DNA of 64,000 nt, taken from Acidimicrobiia bacterium (lineage in GTDB: Bacteria; Actinomycetota; Acidimicrobiia; IMCC26256; PALSA-610). Under the pieces are notes generated by a model, which worked only from the letters and a program-made list of their open reading frames with translations, was not told where the DNA came from and did no database searches. The DNA lies in assembly GCA_027494135.1 (NCBI GenBank), contig JAOSJK010000012.1, positions 796,795 to 860,794 of the forward strand, written 5' to 3'. Within the stretch, counting starts at the first letter, position 1. Every line of letters begins with the position of its first letter. This document shows, piece by piece, positions 26,407-34,846 of the stretch. The position numbers and the translations under genes are program-made.

Positions 26407-28008
26407 GTGCAGCACACCTACGACGCGATCGTCATCGGAGCCGGGCACAACGGGCTCTGCCTCGCCGCATACCTGGCGCGCGCCGGGCTCACCACCTGCA
26501 TAGTCGAACGACGCCACGAAGAGGGAGGTGGCGCCAACACCGAGGAGCCCGTGCTGCCCGGGTTCCGCTTCAACATGCACGCGAACTACATGGAGTTCTT
26601 CGACATCATCCCGATGATCGAGGACTTCGGCCTCGAGGACTGCGGCCTGCGCTCCGTGACTCCCGAGAACCAGTGCGGGATCGCGTTCTCCGACGGCCGC
26701 CCGCCGATCGTCCTGCACCGCAAGGATCTGCTCGAGAAGACGCACGCGAGCATCTCGCGCTACTCCAAGGCCGACGCCGACCTGTACGTGCTGCTCCAGG
26801 AGCGGACGATGGACTTCGGCCCCCTCCTGGCGATCGGCATCTACAACCCCCCCTCGCAGGCAGTCGCGGGAGGTCAGAACGCGTTCATCGAGGCGATGTA
26901 CGGCGACATCGGCATCACCGCGGCCGACTGCATCAAGACCCCGAAGATCATGATCGACGAGCTCTTCGAGTCGCCCGAGATGCGGACGCTCCTGTACCGC
27001 ACGAGCGTGGAGTTCGGAGTCGGAATCGACACGACCGGCTCTGGAGGCTCGATCCTCCACGGACTCCCGTGGATGATCGGCAACTGGCGAGTCACTCTCG
27101 GCGGCACGCACACCCTCGCGAAGGCGATGATGCAGGCCTGCTACCGCGAGGGCGTAGACCTGATCGAGAACACCATGGTCGACGGGATCATCATCGAAGG
27201 CGGACGCGCCGTCGGCGTGCAGACCCGTGCCGGCGAGATCCGCGCCCGTCACTGCATCGCCTCGAACGCCGACGTACGACAGACGCTGGTCGACCTCGTC
27301 GGTCCGGACAACCTCAGCGAACAGTGGCTCAAGCGCGCGAAGAACTTCCGGTACGGGCCGACTCACGTGCTCGCGACGCCGATGTTCTGCCTCTACGAGG
27401 CGCCTCACTACAAGTCGGCCGAGTGGGACTCCGACATCGACAAGTGCTTCTACACGATCGTCGGCTACGACGGTCCCGAAGACTGCGTCCGCTACATACG
27501 CGACGCCTACTCGGGGCGCCTCCCCGAGCCCGCCGCCGGCACATGGGTGAACAGCCTCTGGGATCCGGCGCAGGCGCCTCCCGGCCGGCAGAGCGCGACC
27601 GGCTGGTACTTCTTCCCCGTGGCCTCATCGATGGGGCCGGACGACTGGACCGAGGTACGCGAGACATTCAACGACGCGTTCCTCGCCCGCTGGGCCGAGT
27701 TCGCACCGAACATGAACCGCGACAACGTCATCGCGGACCGGCTGTACACGCCCGATCAGATGGAGCGCAAGAACCTGATGTGGGAGGGCGACTTCTCGAA
27801 TGGCGACCTCGTGCCGGACCAATCCGGTGCGAACCGTCCCTTCCCCGAGGCGTCCTCGTACCGCATGGAACACGAGGGCCTCTACCTGTGCGGCCCATCG
27901 GCATTCCCGGGTGGCGGCATCCACTCCGCGCCCGGATACAACGCGGCGAAGGTGATCCTCGAGGACCTGGGCCTTCCCACGCCGGCCAGGGCCGAGCGCG
28001 GCTACTGA
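26407..28008 (+). CDS. Phytoene-desaturase-like FAD oxidoreductase 1
   Basis: 533 residues from a GTG at 26407, preceded by GGGAGGAAGCC; an upstream ATG at 26359 has no ribosome site. The N-terminus YDAIVIGAGHNGLCLAAYLARAG is the FAD-binding motif (written here in part), followed by VERRHEEGGGANTEE. The C-terminal FAD motif GLYLCGPSAFPGGGIHSAPGYNAAK is typical of CrtI-like amine-oxidase-superfamily enzymes. It is a close paralogue of the gene at 31292: both have MEFFDIIPMI and TPENQCGIAFSDGRPPIVLHR. Such enzymes desaturate isoprenoid or fatty chains, but non-carotenoid members are common in actinobacteria. It is probably regulated by the divergent TetR. Confidence 0.88.
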   Translation: MQHTYDAIVIGAGHNGLCLAAYLARAGLTTCIVERRHEEGGGANTEEPVLPGFRFNMHANYMEFFDIIPMIEDFGLEDCGLRSVTPENQCGIAFSDGRPPIVLHRKDLLEKTHASISRYSKADADLYVLLQERTMDFGPLLAIGIYNPPSQAVAGGQNAFIEAMYGDIGITAADCIKTPKIMIDELFESPEMRTLLYRTSVEFGVGIDTTGSGGSILHGLPWMIGNWRVTLGGTHTLAKAMMQACYREGVDLIENTMVDGIIIEGGRAVGVQTRAGEIRARHCIASNADVRQTLVDLVGPDNLSEQWLKRAKNFRYGPTHVLATPMFCLYEAPHYKSAEWDSDIDKCFYTIVGYDGPEDCVRYIRDAYSGRLPEPAAGTWVNSLWDPAQAPPGRQSATGWYFFPVASSMGPDDWTEVRETFNDAFLARWAEFAPNMNRDNVIADRLYTPDQMERKNLMWEGDFSNGDLVPDQSGANRPFPEASSYRMEHEGLYLCGPSAFPGGGIHSAPGYNAAKVILEDLGLPTPARAERGY

Positions 28009-28078
28009 GGCGCGCACCTCAGTTCCGGGTACGGCCTCGGGGGACGGCGTGGCCGTCCGTCCGGTGCCCGCGACGCCG

Positions 28079-29194
28079 CTAGCCGGACCAGAAGGTGCCG
28101 TCGAGCATCTTCTCCAGCAGCGACCGGAACATGATCAGGTCGTCGGGGTCGTCGGTCTTCTCGGCTGCGCCGTACGCGATCCCGCGTGTGCTGGTGCGCA
28201 CCGACACGATCGCGAACCGCAGGGCGGCGAAGACCTCGTACCACTCGAGATCGCGAACCGTGCGACCCGAGATGCGCTCGTACGCCTCGACTACTTCGCG
28301 CCGATCCATGAATCCCGGTATCCCGGGCATCTCGTAGCGCTCCGCGATGTCCTGGAAGAAGGTGTGCAGGAAGATCATCCACGCGAGATCGACCTCGACG
28401 GGGCCGGCGCTCGCCATCTCCCAGTCGAGGACCGCGACGGGTTCCATCCCCTCCCAGAGGATGTTCCCGATGCGAGCATCGCCCCAGTTGAGGACCGTGG
28501 GACCCTCCTCCGGAGGGCGATCCTCGAGCCACGCGAATGTGCGATCGATCAGGGGGTAGCGCACGTCGTTGCGGGCCCACTCGTAATACCAACGCTGGTA
28601 GCCGATCTGCTGTGCAAGGGCCGTGTCGCCGTATTCGGGTCGCGCGAGGAACGACAGGCCGGCGTTCTCCGCAGTCACCTCGTGCACGCCGGCGAGCACG
28701 CGCACCGCGTTCTCCTGCATCCTGGCGCGCTCATCGGGTGAGGCATCCATCACCCAGCCGCCGAAGACGTAGGGGGGCATGTCGGGCGGTGCGGCCCCGT
28801 CGACCCGGTGCATGACCAGGAACGGCACGCCCAGCCACGCCGGGTCGAGCTCGCACCAAGGAACCTCGGGAGTGGGCACCGCAGTGCGCTCTCGAACGAG
28901 GTTCATGCATCGGCGCTGCATCTCGATGTCGTACTCCGGGAAGACGGGATACACCGAGGGCAGCGGAGCAAGGCGCGCTGCGAAGCGTTCGACGCCGCCA
29001 CCCTCTCCGCGACGCATGTCGAAGAGGACCGTCTCACTCGACATGCCGGTGCCTTCGGGCGCCTGCACGTCGAACACCGTCGCGCTGTCACTCACCGCGG
29101 ATCTGGCCCACGCCTCGAGTAGCGGCTGCAGCTCGCCCGCATCGCGGCGCCACGGGGTCGTCACCACGTAGGGTGCCTCGTCTGCGTCGGTCAC
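28079..29194 (-). CDS. APH-like phosphotransferase with altered HGD motif
   Basis: 371 residues, aminoglycoside-phosphotransferase/ACAD10-type kinase fold. The catalytic loop reads VLNWGDARIGNILWEG, with Asp and the following Asn kept but Trp where His normally stands (HGD). The metal-binding motif is AVLDWEMASAGPVEVDLAW, the usual DWE form. The N-lobe is rather divergent (ETVLFDMRRGEGGGVERF). Relatives in lipid clusters phosphorylate hydroxyacyl-CoAs. The gene lies after, and on the same strand as, a FAD oxidoreductase; the 37-base gap suggests one operon with 29232-32896. Activity despite the Trp is possible but unproven. Confidence 0.82.
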   Translation of the reverse strand: MTDADEAPYVVTTPWRRDAGELQPLLEAWARSAVSDSATVFDVQAPEGTGMSSETVLFDMRRGEGGGVERFAARLAPLPSVYPVFPEYDIEMQRRCMNLVRERTAVPTPEVPWCELDPAWLGVPFLVMHRVDGAAPPDMPPYVFGGWVMDASPDERARMQENAVRVLAGVHEVTAENAGLSFLARPEYGDTALAQQIGYQRWYYEWARNDVRYPLIDRTFAWLEDRPPEEGPTVLNWGDARIGNILWEGMEPVAVLDWEMASAGPVEVDLAWMIFLHTFFQDIAERYEMPGIPGFMDRREVVEAYERISGRTVRDLEWYEVFAALRFAIVSVRTSTRGIAYGAAEKTDDPDDLIMFRSLLEKMLDGTFWSG

Positions 29195-29231
29195 GTGATG
29201 CCTTCCTTCCGCCGGGGTCGGTGCGCCGAGC

Positions 29232-30833
29232 TCAGATGCGGCTCCACCACTTCTCGATGCCGAGATCGTCGGCGATCACCTGCAGGGCGTTGTAGCCGGG
29301 TCCGAAGGTGATGAACCCGTGCGGATGCTGGGTGCTCCCGGCCATGTAGAGACCGTCGATCGGCGTACGGTACTGACCCAGCTCGGGAAGCGGCCGCTGG
29401 TCGAGCATGTTCGCGAGGCTTATCTCGCCCATCATCCAGTCGCCGCGGACCATGTTGGGAAGCTTGCGTGCGATGTCGTGCGGCGTGAAGACGGACCAGT
29501 CGATGATCTCGTCATCGGTGAGGTTCGGAGCGTAGCGGCGCCAGGCGTCGATGCACTTCTGTCCGTACCACCGGCCCATGTCGTCCCAGGCTCCTTCGCC
29601 ACCGTCGGCGAGGGCGAAGGGTGCAAACTGACGTAGCAGACCTGTCGTGCAGCCTTCCGGTGCGTCCACCGGGTCGTAGAGGCTGTTGACCGCGGCGTTG
29701 GGCTGCGGGTCGACGAGGTTCCCCGCACGGATGGACTTCCAGTCGGCGTTGAGCCGCTCGATCGAGTCGATCCCCAGGTTGACCACCCACGCTCGATTGA
29801 CGTCGGGATCGAACTCCGCAGCCTTGTACTCGGGGAATGTCCGCATTGCCATGTGAACCGAGAAGAGCGACCAGTCCTTGTGCACGACCTCGCTCTTCAC
29901 CCGCTGCGACAGCTCGTCGGGGATCTCCTTCGGGTTCACGAACTCGAGGAGGGTCTGCTCCACGGAGACTGTCGAGGCCACGAGCTTGCGAGCGTGGAGC
30001 TCCAGCCCGCCGGCTGTCTTCACACCGACCGCCCTTCCGCCCTCGACGATGATGTCTGTGACGTCGGCGTCGGACCACATCACACCGCCGTGCTGCGCGA
30101 GGTCGCGCCACAGCGCGTGCGCCAGTCGGTGCGAGCCTCCTACGCACAGGTGCCAGTTGTCGATCTTGCCGACCAACAGCGGGTACCCGATGGCCAGGCC
30201 TGCGACATCGTTCGTGTACGAGCAGACCGCTCCGTGAAACGCGAGGTGCGCCTTGATCTTGTCGTTCTCGAAGTGCCGGTTCAGGAACTGGTTGATCGTC
30301 TCCCTGCGCAGCTTCACCGACAGGAACTCCGAACGGTCCTCGACGCCGAACGTCGCCAGGGCCTTGGTGAGCTCCTTGACGCTGAGCGGCGGCTGGTACA
30401 TCAACGTTCCGAGCAGGAGGTCGACGAAGCCGTGCGCCTCACCGTAGAGGCGCTGGAACGTCGCCGCGTCCTTCTCCGAGAACCTGGCCATCGAGGCGAG
30501 CGTCTTGTCCATGTCGGTGTGGATCGTCAGGGCTGTGCCGTCGTCGTAGATCGAGGCCATCTGGACCTCGGGACGCACGTACTCGACACCGTGACCGCGC
30601 ACGTCGAGATCGGCGACCGGCGGTGCCATGTCGACGAACGTGTGGTAGTTCGCGTGGATGTTGTGAACGAAGCCGGGCTGGGTGACCTCCTCGGAGCAGA
30701 GGCCACCGCCCTCCTCGTGACGGCGCTCGAGCACGAGCACCTCGAGTCCGCTGCGCGCCAGGTAGGCGCCGAGCGTCAGGCCGTTGTGACCGGCACCGAT
30801 GATGATCGCGTCGTACGTGTCCTTCAGAGTCAT
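29232..30833 (-). CDS. Phytoene-desaturase-like FAD oxidoreductase 2
   Basis: 533 residues. The FAD motif YDAIIIGAGHNGLTLGAYLARSG is followed by LERRHEEGGGLCSEEV. The C-terminal LYMAGSTQHPHGFITFGPGYNALQ keeps the dinucleotide-binding role but lacks the GGGIHSAPG pattern of copies 1 and 3, and the middle is diverged, so it is a distinct subfamily. The stop of the SCP-2 gene upstream lies two bases from its ATG, so the two are translationally coupled. It probably oxidises the hydrophobic substrate that the SCP-2 protein binds; that is an inference from adjacency. Confidence 0.88.
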   Translation of the reverse strand: MTLKDTYDAIIIGAGHNGLTLGAYLARSGLEVLVLERRHEEGGGLCSEEVTQPGFVHNIHANYHTFVDMAPPVADLDVRGHGVEYVRPEVQMASIYDDGTALTIHTDMDKTLASMARFSEKDAATFQRLYGEAHGFVDLLLGTLMYQPPLSVKELTKALATFGVEDRSEFLSVKLRRETINQFLNRHFENDKIKAHLAFHGAVCSYTNDVAGLAIGYPLLVGKIDNWHLCVGGSHRLAHALWRDLAQHGGVMWSDADVTDIIVEGGRAVGVKTAGGLELHARKLVASTVSVEQTLLEFVNPKEIPDELSQRVKSEVVHKDWSLFSVHMAMRTFPEYKAAEFDPDVNRAWVVNLGIDSIERLNADWKSIRAGNLVDPQPNAAVNSLYDPVDAPEGCTTGLLRQFAPFALADGGEGAWDDMGRWYGQKCIDAWRRYAPNLTDDEIIDWSVFTPHDIARKLPNMVRGDWMMGEISLANMLDQRPLPELGQYRTPIDGLYMAGSTQHPHGFITFGPGYNALQVIADDLGIEKWWSRI

Positions 30834-30834
30834 C

Positions 30835-31290
30835 TCAGCTCACTCCGTCATATGGGGGACGGCCCTTCGGCCATGTTGTCTCGACACCCTGCGAATACGC
30901 CTCGAGCAGGACCTGCACCATCTCGGCCTGACGCATCAGGAAGCGCATGTCGCCCTTCACCCGGATCGTGCCCGAGAGAGCCGCATCGATCGGATCGGCC
31001 AGACCCGCGGCGATCGCGTCGAAGTCGGAGCCCGGACCGGTGAAGCGGTAGTCGAGCTTCACCGAGGGATCGTCGGCGTCGAGCTCTCGGTACCAGGCGC
31101 ACGTCCCGCCCTCCAGCCGGATCAGGAACCGCCGTACATCACCCTCGGCGACGTACGGCGTTCGGCCGTCGCCGACGATCTCGACTGCGATCGTGAACTC
31201 GTCGACCGGGACGCTCGCCAGGGTGGCGACGCGGTCGTTGATCGCGGACTTCACCGCTTCGTACCACTCCGGCGTGTACACGTCGGGCAT
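30835..31290 (-). CDS. SCP-2 sterol-carrier-like protein
   Basis: 151 residues. The layout fits the SCP-2 lipid-binding domain: an N-terminal helix (YTPEWYEAVKSAIND), beta-strands (FLIRLEGGTCAWYREL), a central DYRFTGPGSDFDAIAAGLADP and LSGTIRVKGDMRFLMRQAEMVQVL, equivalent to the conserved GKxxxxGDxxLAxxL end. It sits between two FAD oxidoreductase genes, separated by one or two bases on each side, so all three are probably co-translated. It should bind an isoprenoid, sterol or long acyl chain in the cytoplasm and present it to the enzymes. Confidence 0.85.
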   Translation of the reverse strand: MPDVYTPEWYEAVKSAINDRVATLASVPVDEFTIAVEIVGDGRTPYVAEGDVRRFLIRLEGGTCAWYRELDADDPSVKLDYRFTGPGSDFDAIAAGLADPIDAALSGTIRVKGDMRFLMRQAEMVQVLLEAYSQGVETTWPKGRPPYDGVS

Positions 31291-31291
31291 C

Positions 31292-32896
31292 TCAGTAAGC
31301 CCTTCCCTCGGGCCCAGGGGCCGGGAGACCTAGATCCTGGGCGATGACCTTGTAAGCGTTGTAGCCGGGCGCGGCGTGGACCCCGCCACCCGGATATCCG
31401 GACGGACCACAGTTGTAGAGTCCGTCGATAGTAAGCCGGTAGTCGGCGACCTCCGGGAAAGGCCGGTTCGCGCCCGTCTGGTCGACCGCCATCTCGCCCA
31501 GCAGGCAGTCACCCTCCCACATGAGGTTCTTCCGCTCCATCAGATCGGGCGTGTACAGCTTCATCGCGATGACGTTGTCGTGGTTCATGTTGGGCGCGAA
31601 GTCGCCCCAACGGAGCAGGAACTCCTCCATATACTCGACGCGGATCGCGGCCCACTCCTCGGCCGTGAAGTACGACGCCATCGGGAAGAAGAACCAGCCC
31701 GTCGCCGCGTGCCGGCCGGGCGGCGCCTGCGACGGGTCCCACAGCGTGTTCACCCAGGTGCCCGCGGCCGGCTCGGGAAGGTGCCCGGCGTGGGCGTCGC
31801 GGACGTAGCGGGCGACGTCTTCAGGCTGGTCGTAGCCGACGACCGTGTAGAAGCACTTGTCGATGTCGGGATCCCAGCGCGCCGACTTGTACGCCGGAGG
31901 GTCGTAGATGCAGAGGGCCGGGGTCGCCAGCACGCCGCTCGGCCCGTAGCGGAAGTCCTTAGCCCGCTTGTAGATCAACGGGTCCAGGTTGTCGGGCCCG
32001 ACCATGTCGACGAGCACCTGGCGCACGTCGGCGTTGCACGCGATGACCTTGTTGGCCCGGAACTCGCCGTGTCGCGTGACCACTCCGGCGGCCCGGCCGT
32101 CCTCGACGATGATCTTGTCGACCATCGTGTTCTCGAGCAGCTCGACGCCCTCGCGGTAGCAGGCCTGCATCATCGCCTTGGCGAGCGTGTGCGTACCGCC
32201 GAGGGCCATTCGCCACCGTCCGACCTGCCACGGGATCGAGGTGAAGATGTGCCCACCCGAGCCAGTCTGGTCGAGCGGAACACCGAACTCCACGCTCGTG
32301 CGGTACAGGAGCGTGCGCATCTCGGCCGACTCGTAGAGCTCGTCGATCACGGTCTTGGGGGTCTTGGTGGAGTAGTGGGCACGGACCCCCATGTCACCGA
32401 ACATGCCCTCGAGCAGCTGGCCCTGCATACCTTGCGTCGCGGGGTTCGGCGGGTTGTAGATGCCAATCGCGATCATGTCGCCGAAGTCGAAGGTGCGCTT
32501 CTTGATCTCGATCCAGGTGTCGGCGTCGGCCTTCGAGTACTGGGCGATGCTCGCATGGTCGAGCTCGTAGCGATCGTTGCGATGGAGGACGATCGGCGGC
32601 CGGCCGTCGGAGAAGGCGATACCGCACTGGTTCTCCGGGGTCAGTGATCGGAGCCCGCAGTCCTCCAGATCGAAGTCGGGGATCATCGGGATGATGTCGA
32701 AGAACTCCATGTAGGAGGCGTGCATGTTGTGCCGGAAGCCCGGCAGCACAGCCTCCTCGGTGTTGACACCACCGCCCTCCTCGTGGCGGCGCTCGATCAC
32801 CAGCGTCGAAAGCCCCGCTCGCTGCAGGTACGCGGCGGTCTCCAGGCCGTTGTGGCCGGCCCCTACAACGATTGCGTCATACGTAGCGACAGCCAC
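31292..32896 (-). CDS. Phytoene-desaturase-like FAD oxidoreductase 3
   Basis: About 534 residues from a GTG at 32896, which follows GGAGGAGGG; the open frame upstream to 33013 is Arg/Ser-rich and unlikely to be translated. The FAD motif is VVGAGHNGLETAAYLQRAG, then VIERRHEEGGGVNTEE. The C-terminus is LYNCGPSGYPGGGVHAAPGYNAYK. It closely resembles copy 1 at 26407 across its length, including CGLRSLTPENQCGIAF and DIDKCFYTVVGYD. It heads the operon 32896-28079. Two degenerate operator-like sites lie upstream (33018, 33086). Substrate unknown, probably an isoprenoid or lipid. Confidence 0.9.
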   Translation of the reverse strand: MAVATYDAIVVGAGHNGLETAAYLQRAGLSTLVIERRHEEGGGVNTEEAVLPGFRHNMHASYMEFFDIIPMIPDFDLEDCGLRSLTPENQCGIAFSDGRPPIVLHRNDRYELDHASIAQYSKADADTWIEIKKRTFDFGDMIAIGIYNPPNPATQGMQGQLLEGMFGDMGVRAHYSTKTPKTVIDELYESAEMRTLLYRTSVEFGVPLDQTGSGGHIFTSIPWQVGRWRMALGGTHTLAKAMMQACYREGVELLENTMVDKIIVEDGRAAGVVTRHGEFRANKVIACNADVRQVLVDMVGPDNLDPLIYKRAKDFRYGPSGVLATPALCIYDPPAYKSARWDPDIDKCFYTVVGYDQPEDVARYVRDAHAGHLPEPAAGTWVNTLWDPSQAPPGRHAATGWFFFPMASYFTAEEWAAIRVEYMEEFLLRWGDFAPNMNHDNVIAMKLYTPDLMERKNLMWEGDCLLGEMAVDQTGANRPFPEVADYRLTIDGLYNCGPSGYPGGGVHAAPGYNAYKVIAQDLGLPAPGPEGRAY

Positions 32897-33017
32897 ACGA
32901 CCCTCCTCCTCTCCTTCCGGCCCCGGAACCGCCCGGCCACCGGACAACCTTCCGCTGCTCCTCGGAAGACCACGCCGCCCATCGGAGCGGACACTGGACT
33001 CCCTGGAGGGCAATGTT

Positions 33018-33099
33018 TGGAACGCATTCTACATATGGACTCTCATGACGACAATGTCCTGCAAGGCCTAGAGGTAGCACTCAAATAGAATGCGATCCA
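33018..33099. promoter_or_regulatory. Pair of degenerate operator-like sites upstream of FAD oxidoreductase 3
   Basis: TGGAACGCATTCTA (33018-33031, one mismatch to TNNAACNNGTTNNA) and TAGAATGCGATCCA (33086-33099, two mismatches). They are near reverse complements of each other, in the leader of the 32896 operon. Confidence 0.45.
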
Positions 33100-33125
33100 T
33101 CTTCTCCCCAGGCCCCGGCAGAGGG

Positions 33126-33170
33126 ACGAGCGTCGATAGACCACAAATATTGTGGTCTATCGACGCTCGT
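33126..33170. repeat. Dispersed hairpin element, copy 3
   Basis: Perfect 20-bp inverted repeat around loop AATAT. Core and outer stem match copy 2 (ACGAGC pairing with GCTCGT). It lies six bases after the stop of the minus-strand gene at 33176. Confidence 0.9.
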
Positions 33171-33175
33171 GGGGG

Positions 33176-34660
33176 TTAGGCGGGGGACCTGACGCCGAGG
33201 TCGTCGAGGACCATCTCGGCGACCCGGAAGCCCGAGTCGACCGCCTGGTGCGTGGCGGCGCCCTTGCCGCCGGCATCGCAGCCGACGATGTAGAGGCCCT
33301 CCAGCGGCGTGCGCGGATCAGGCTTGTTCGACCCCTCCTGCTCCATGGTCTGCGCTATCCCGATGCACTCGCCCCCGGCTCCCGGCACCGCCGAGTCGCG
33401 TGTCATCGCCGAGACGCTCTTCGTCGTGTAGGCCTCCTTGCGCACCAGGTGCTTGCCAAGCGCGGGCCAGGCCTCGAGAGAGGTCTCGTGCACGCGACGG
33501 ATCCCCTCCTCGCTCATCGGCGAGTCGGGGTCCGGGTCCGAGAGGGTGCCGATGAGCACCACCTGGCCGCCGTCGGCAGGGGCGATCGTCGGATCCCACA
33601 GCCCCGGGGTGCTCCAGTAGAGCTGCGGGACGTCGGGCCAGTCGCCGGCCCGTGCCTGCTCGTAGCGCTCCGTCGTCCACCAGCTCTTGTCTCCGAACGC
33701 CAGCCCCGCCGGGGGGAAGACGGGCCCGTCGAGGAAGTATCGCCAGCCGACGATGCCCCACGACGGTTCGAGCCCCTCCACGTAGCTCACGTACTCCGAA
33801 GGGAAGTTCTCCTTGCCGGCGAGGTTGAGCACCGTCGGCTGGATTCCCGCGTTCGAGATGACGATCGGAGCTCGGAACGTGCCGTTCGCTGTCTCGATCC
33901 CCGCGACCCGCCCCTCTTCGACGAGGATGCGCTGCACCTTCGCACGCGTCATGTACACGCCGCCGTTGTCTGCGACGAACTGTGCGCAGACCTCCATCAC
34001 CCTCCCGATGCCGCCGCGGAAGTACACGCTCTCGCCGCCAACGAGCGTGAAGCCGCGCACGCAGACCCGGATGCCCTCGGATGCGGGGATCCGATCGGGG
34101 CCGATCAGGAAGAACATGTTCAGCAGGACGCCTATGTACGCCATAACGCCTGCAGGAAGCCCGAACTGATCCAGGTAGTCGAGCGTCGTCTGCGTCTCCA
34201 TCGCGGCGAGGTCGTCGTCGGTGAGGGCGAGGACCGCTGTGGCCATCTCGATCATCGGCTGCATGTCTTCGGTCGTCAGACCGAACGCCGCTGCATAGTT
34301 CTCCAGGGGGTTCGCCGACGCATCGGCGCCGCCGGCCATCCTCCGCCACACGCCGTCGTTCCCGTGGTAGACGATGCCGCCGGTGGCGCGCGCCTCGGGC
34401 GTCGGCACGCTCACCGGAACCTGGTCGGTCAGGTCGAGCTTGGCGAGGAGCTCGTCATAGCGCGACGGTCCGGCAGGGATGCCGATTACGGGCCACATCT
34501 CGTAGCCGGTCCCCTTGCGCCTGACCGTGAGCGCCTTGCCCCCCGCCTGGTCGTTCTTCTCTGCGAGGAGCACACGAAGTCCCGCCTTCGCGCATAGAGC
34601 GGCGATCGTCGCACCGCCGGGGCCGGCACCGATCACGATCACGTCGAAGTCGTCGGCCAT
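33176..34660 (-). CDS. Phytoene-desaturase-like FAD oxidoreductase 4
   Basis: 494 residues. N-terminal DVIVIGAGPGGATIAALCAKAG and LAEKNDQAGGKALT form the FAD site. The C-terminal LYIVGCDAGGKGAATHQAVDSG differs from the other three copies, and the protein is shorter, so it belongs to another CrtI-like branch (retinol-saturase/carotenoid-isomerase-like in general layout). The hydrophobic stretch GVMAYIGVLLNMFFLIG near 170-186 may dip into the membrane. A hairpin element follows the stop. It probably forms its own unit: the next gene upstream is 186 bases away and a CTAA-ACAG-TTAG palindrome lies in that gap at 34750. Confidence 0.85.
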   Translation of the reverse strand: MADDFDVIVIGAGPGGATIAALCAKAGLRVLLAEKNDQAGGKALTVRRKGTGYEMWPVIGIPAGPSRYDELLAKLDLTDQVPVSVPTPEARATGGIVYHGNDGVWRRMAGGADASANPLENYAAAFGLTTEDMQPMIEMATAVLALTDDDLAAMETQTTLDYLDQFGLPAGVMAYIGVLLNMFFLIGPDRIPASEGIRVCVRGFTLVGGESVYFRGGIGRVMEVCAQFVADNGGVYMTRAKVQRILVEEGRVAGIETANGTFRAPIVISNAGIQPTVLNLAGKENFPSEYVSYVEGLEPSWGIVGWRYFLDGPVFPPAGLAFGDKSWWTTERYEQARAGDWPDVPQLYWSTPGLWDPTIAPADGGQVVLIGTLSDPDPDSPMSEEGIRRVHETSLEAWPALGKHLVRKEAYTTKSVSAMTRDSAVPGAGGECIGIAQTMEQEGSNKPDPRTPLEGLYIVGCDAGGKGAATHQAVDSGFRVAEMVLDDLGVRSPA

Positions 34661-34846
34661 CTCCGGGTCCTCTCTGTCGCTTGGCGACCGCCGGGCACGC
34701 CGGCGCCGCCTCCGCCTCGACCGCTGGGACGGCCGAGATTCATCTAGTCTAAACAGTTAGCCCAAGGTTCACAATGGCCACACCATAAGCACGCCGGTCG
34801 CCGTCACTCACCCCCCGAACCCGGCGGTGGTGCCATAGCCGGACCG

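Noticed and set aside
25684-27408. A 574-residue minus-strand open frame covering tetR and the start of a FAD oxidoreductase
   Set aside because: Only the last 200 residues are a TetR protein. The rest is antisense to a clear FAD enzyme and is kept open by high GC.
34742-34758. Another copy of the AAC-NN-GTT operator
   Set aside because: The halves here (AAC, GTT) are separated by one base, not two; it is instead a CTAA-ACAG-TTAG palindrome without further copies.
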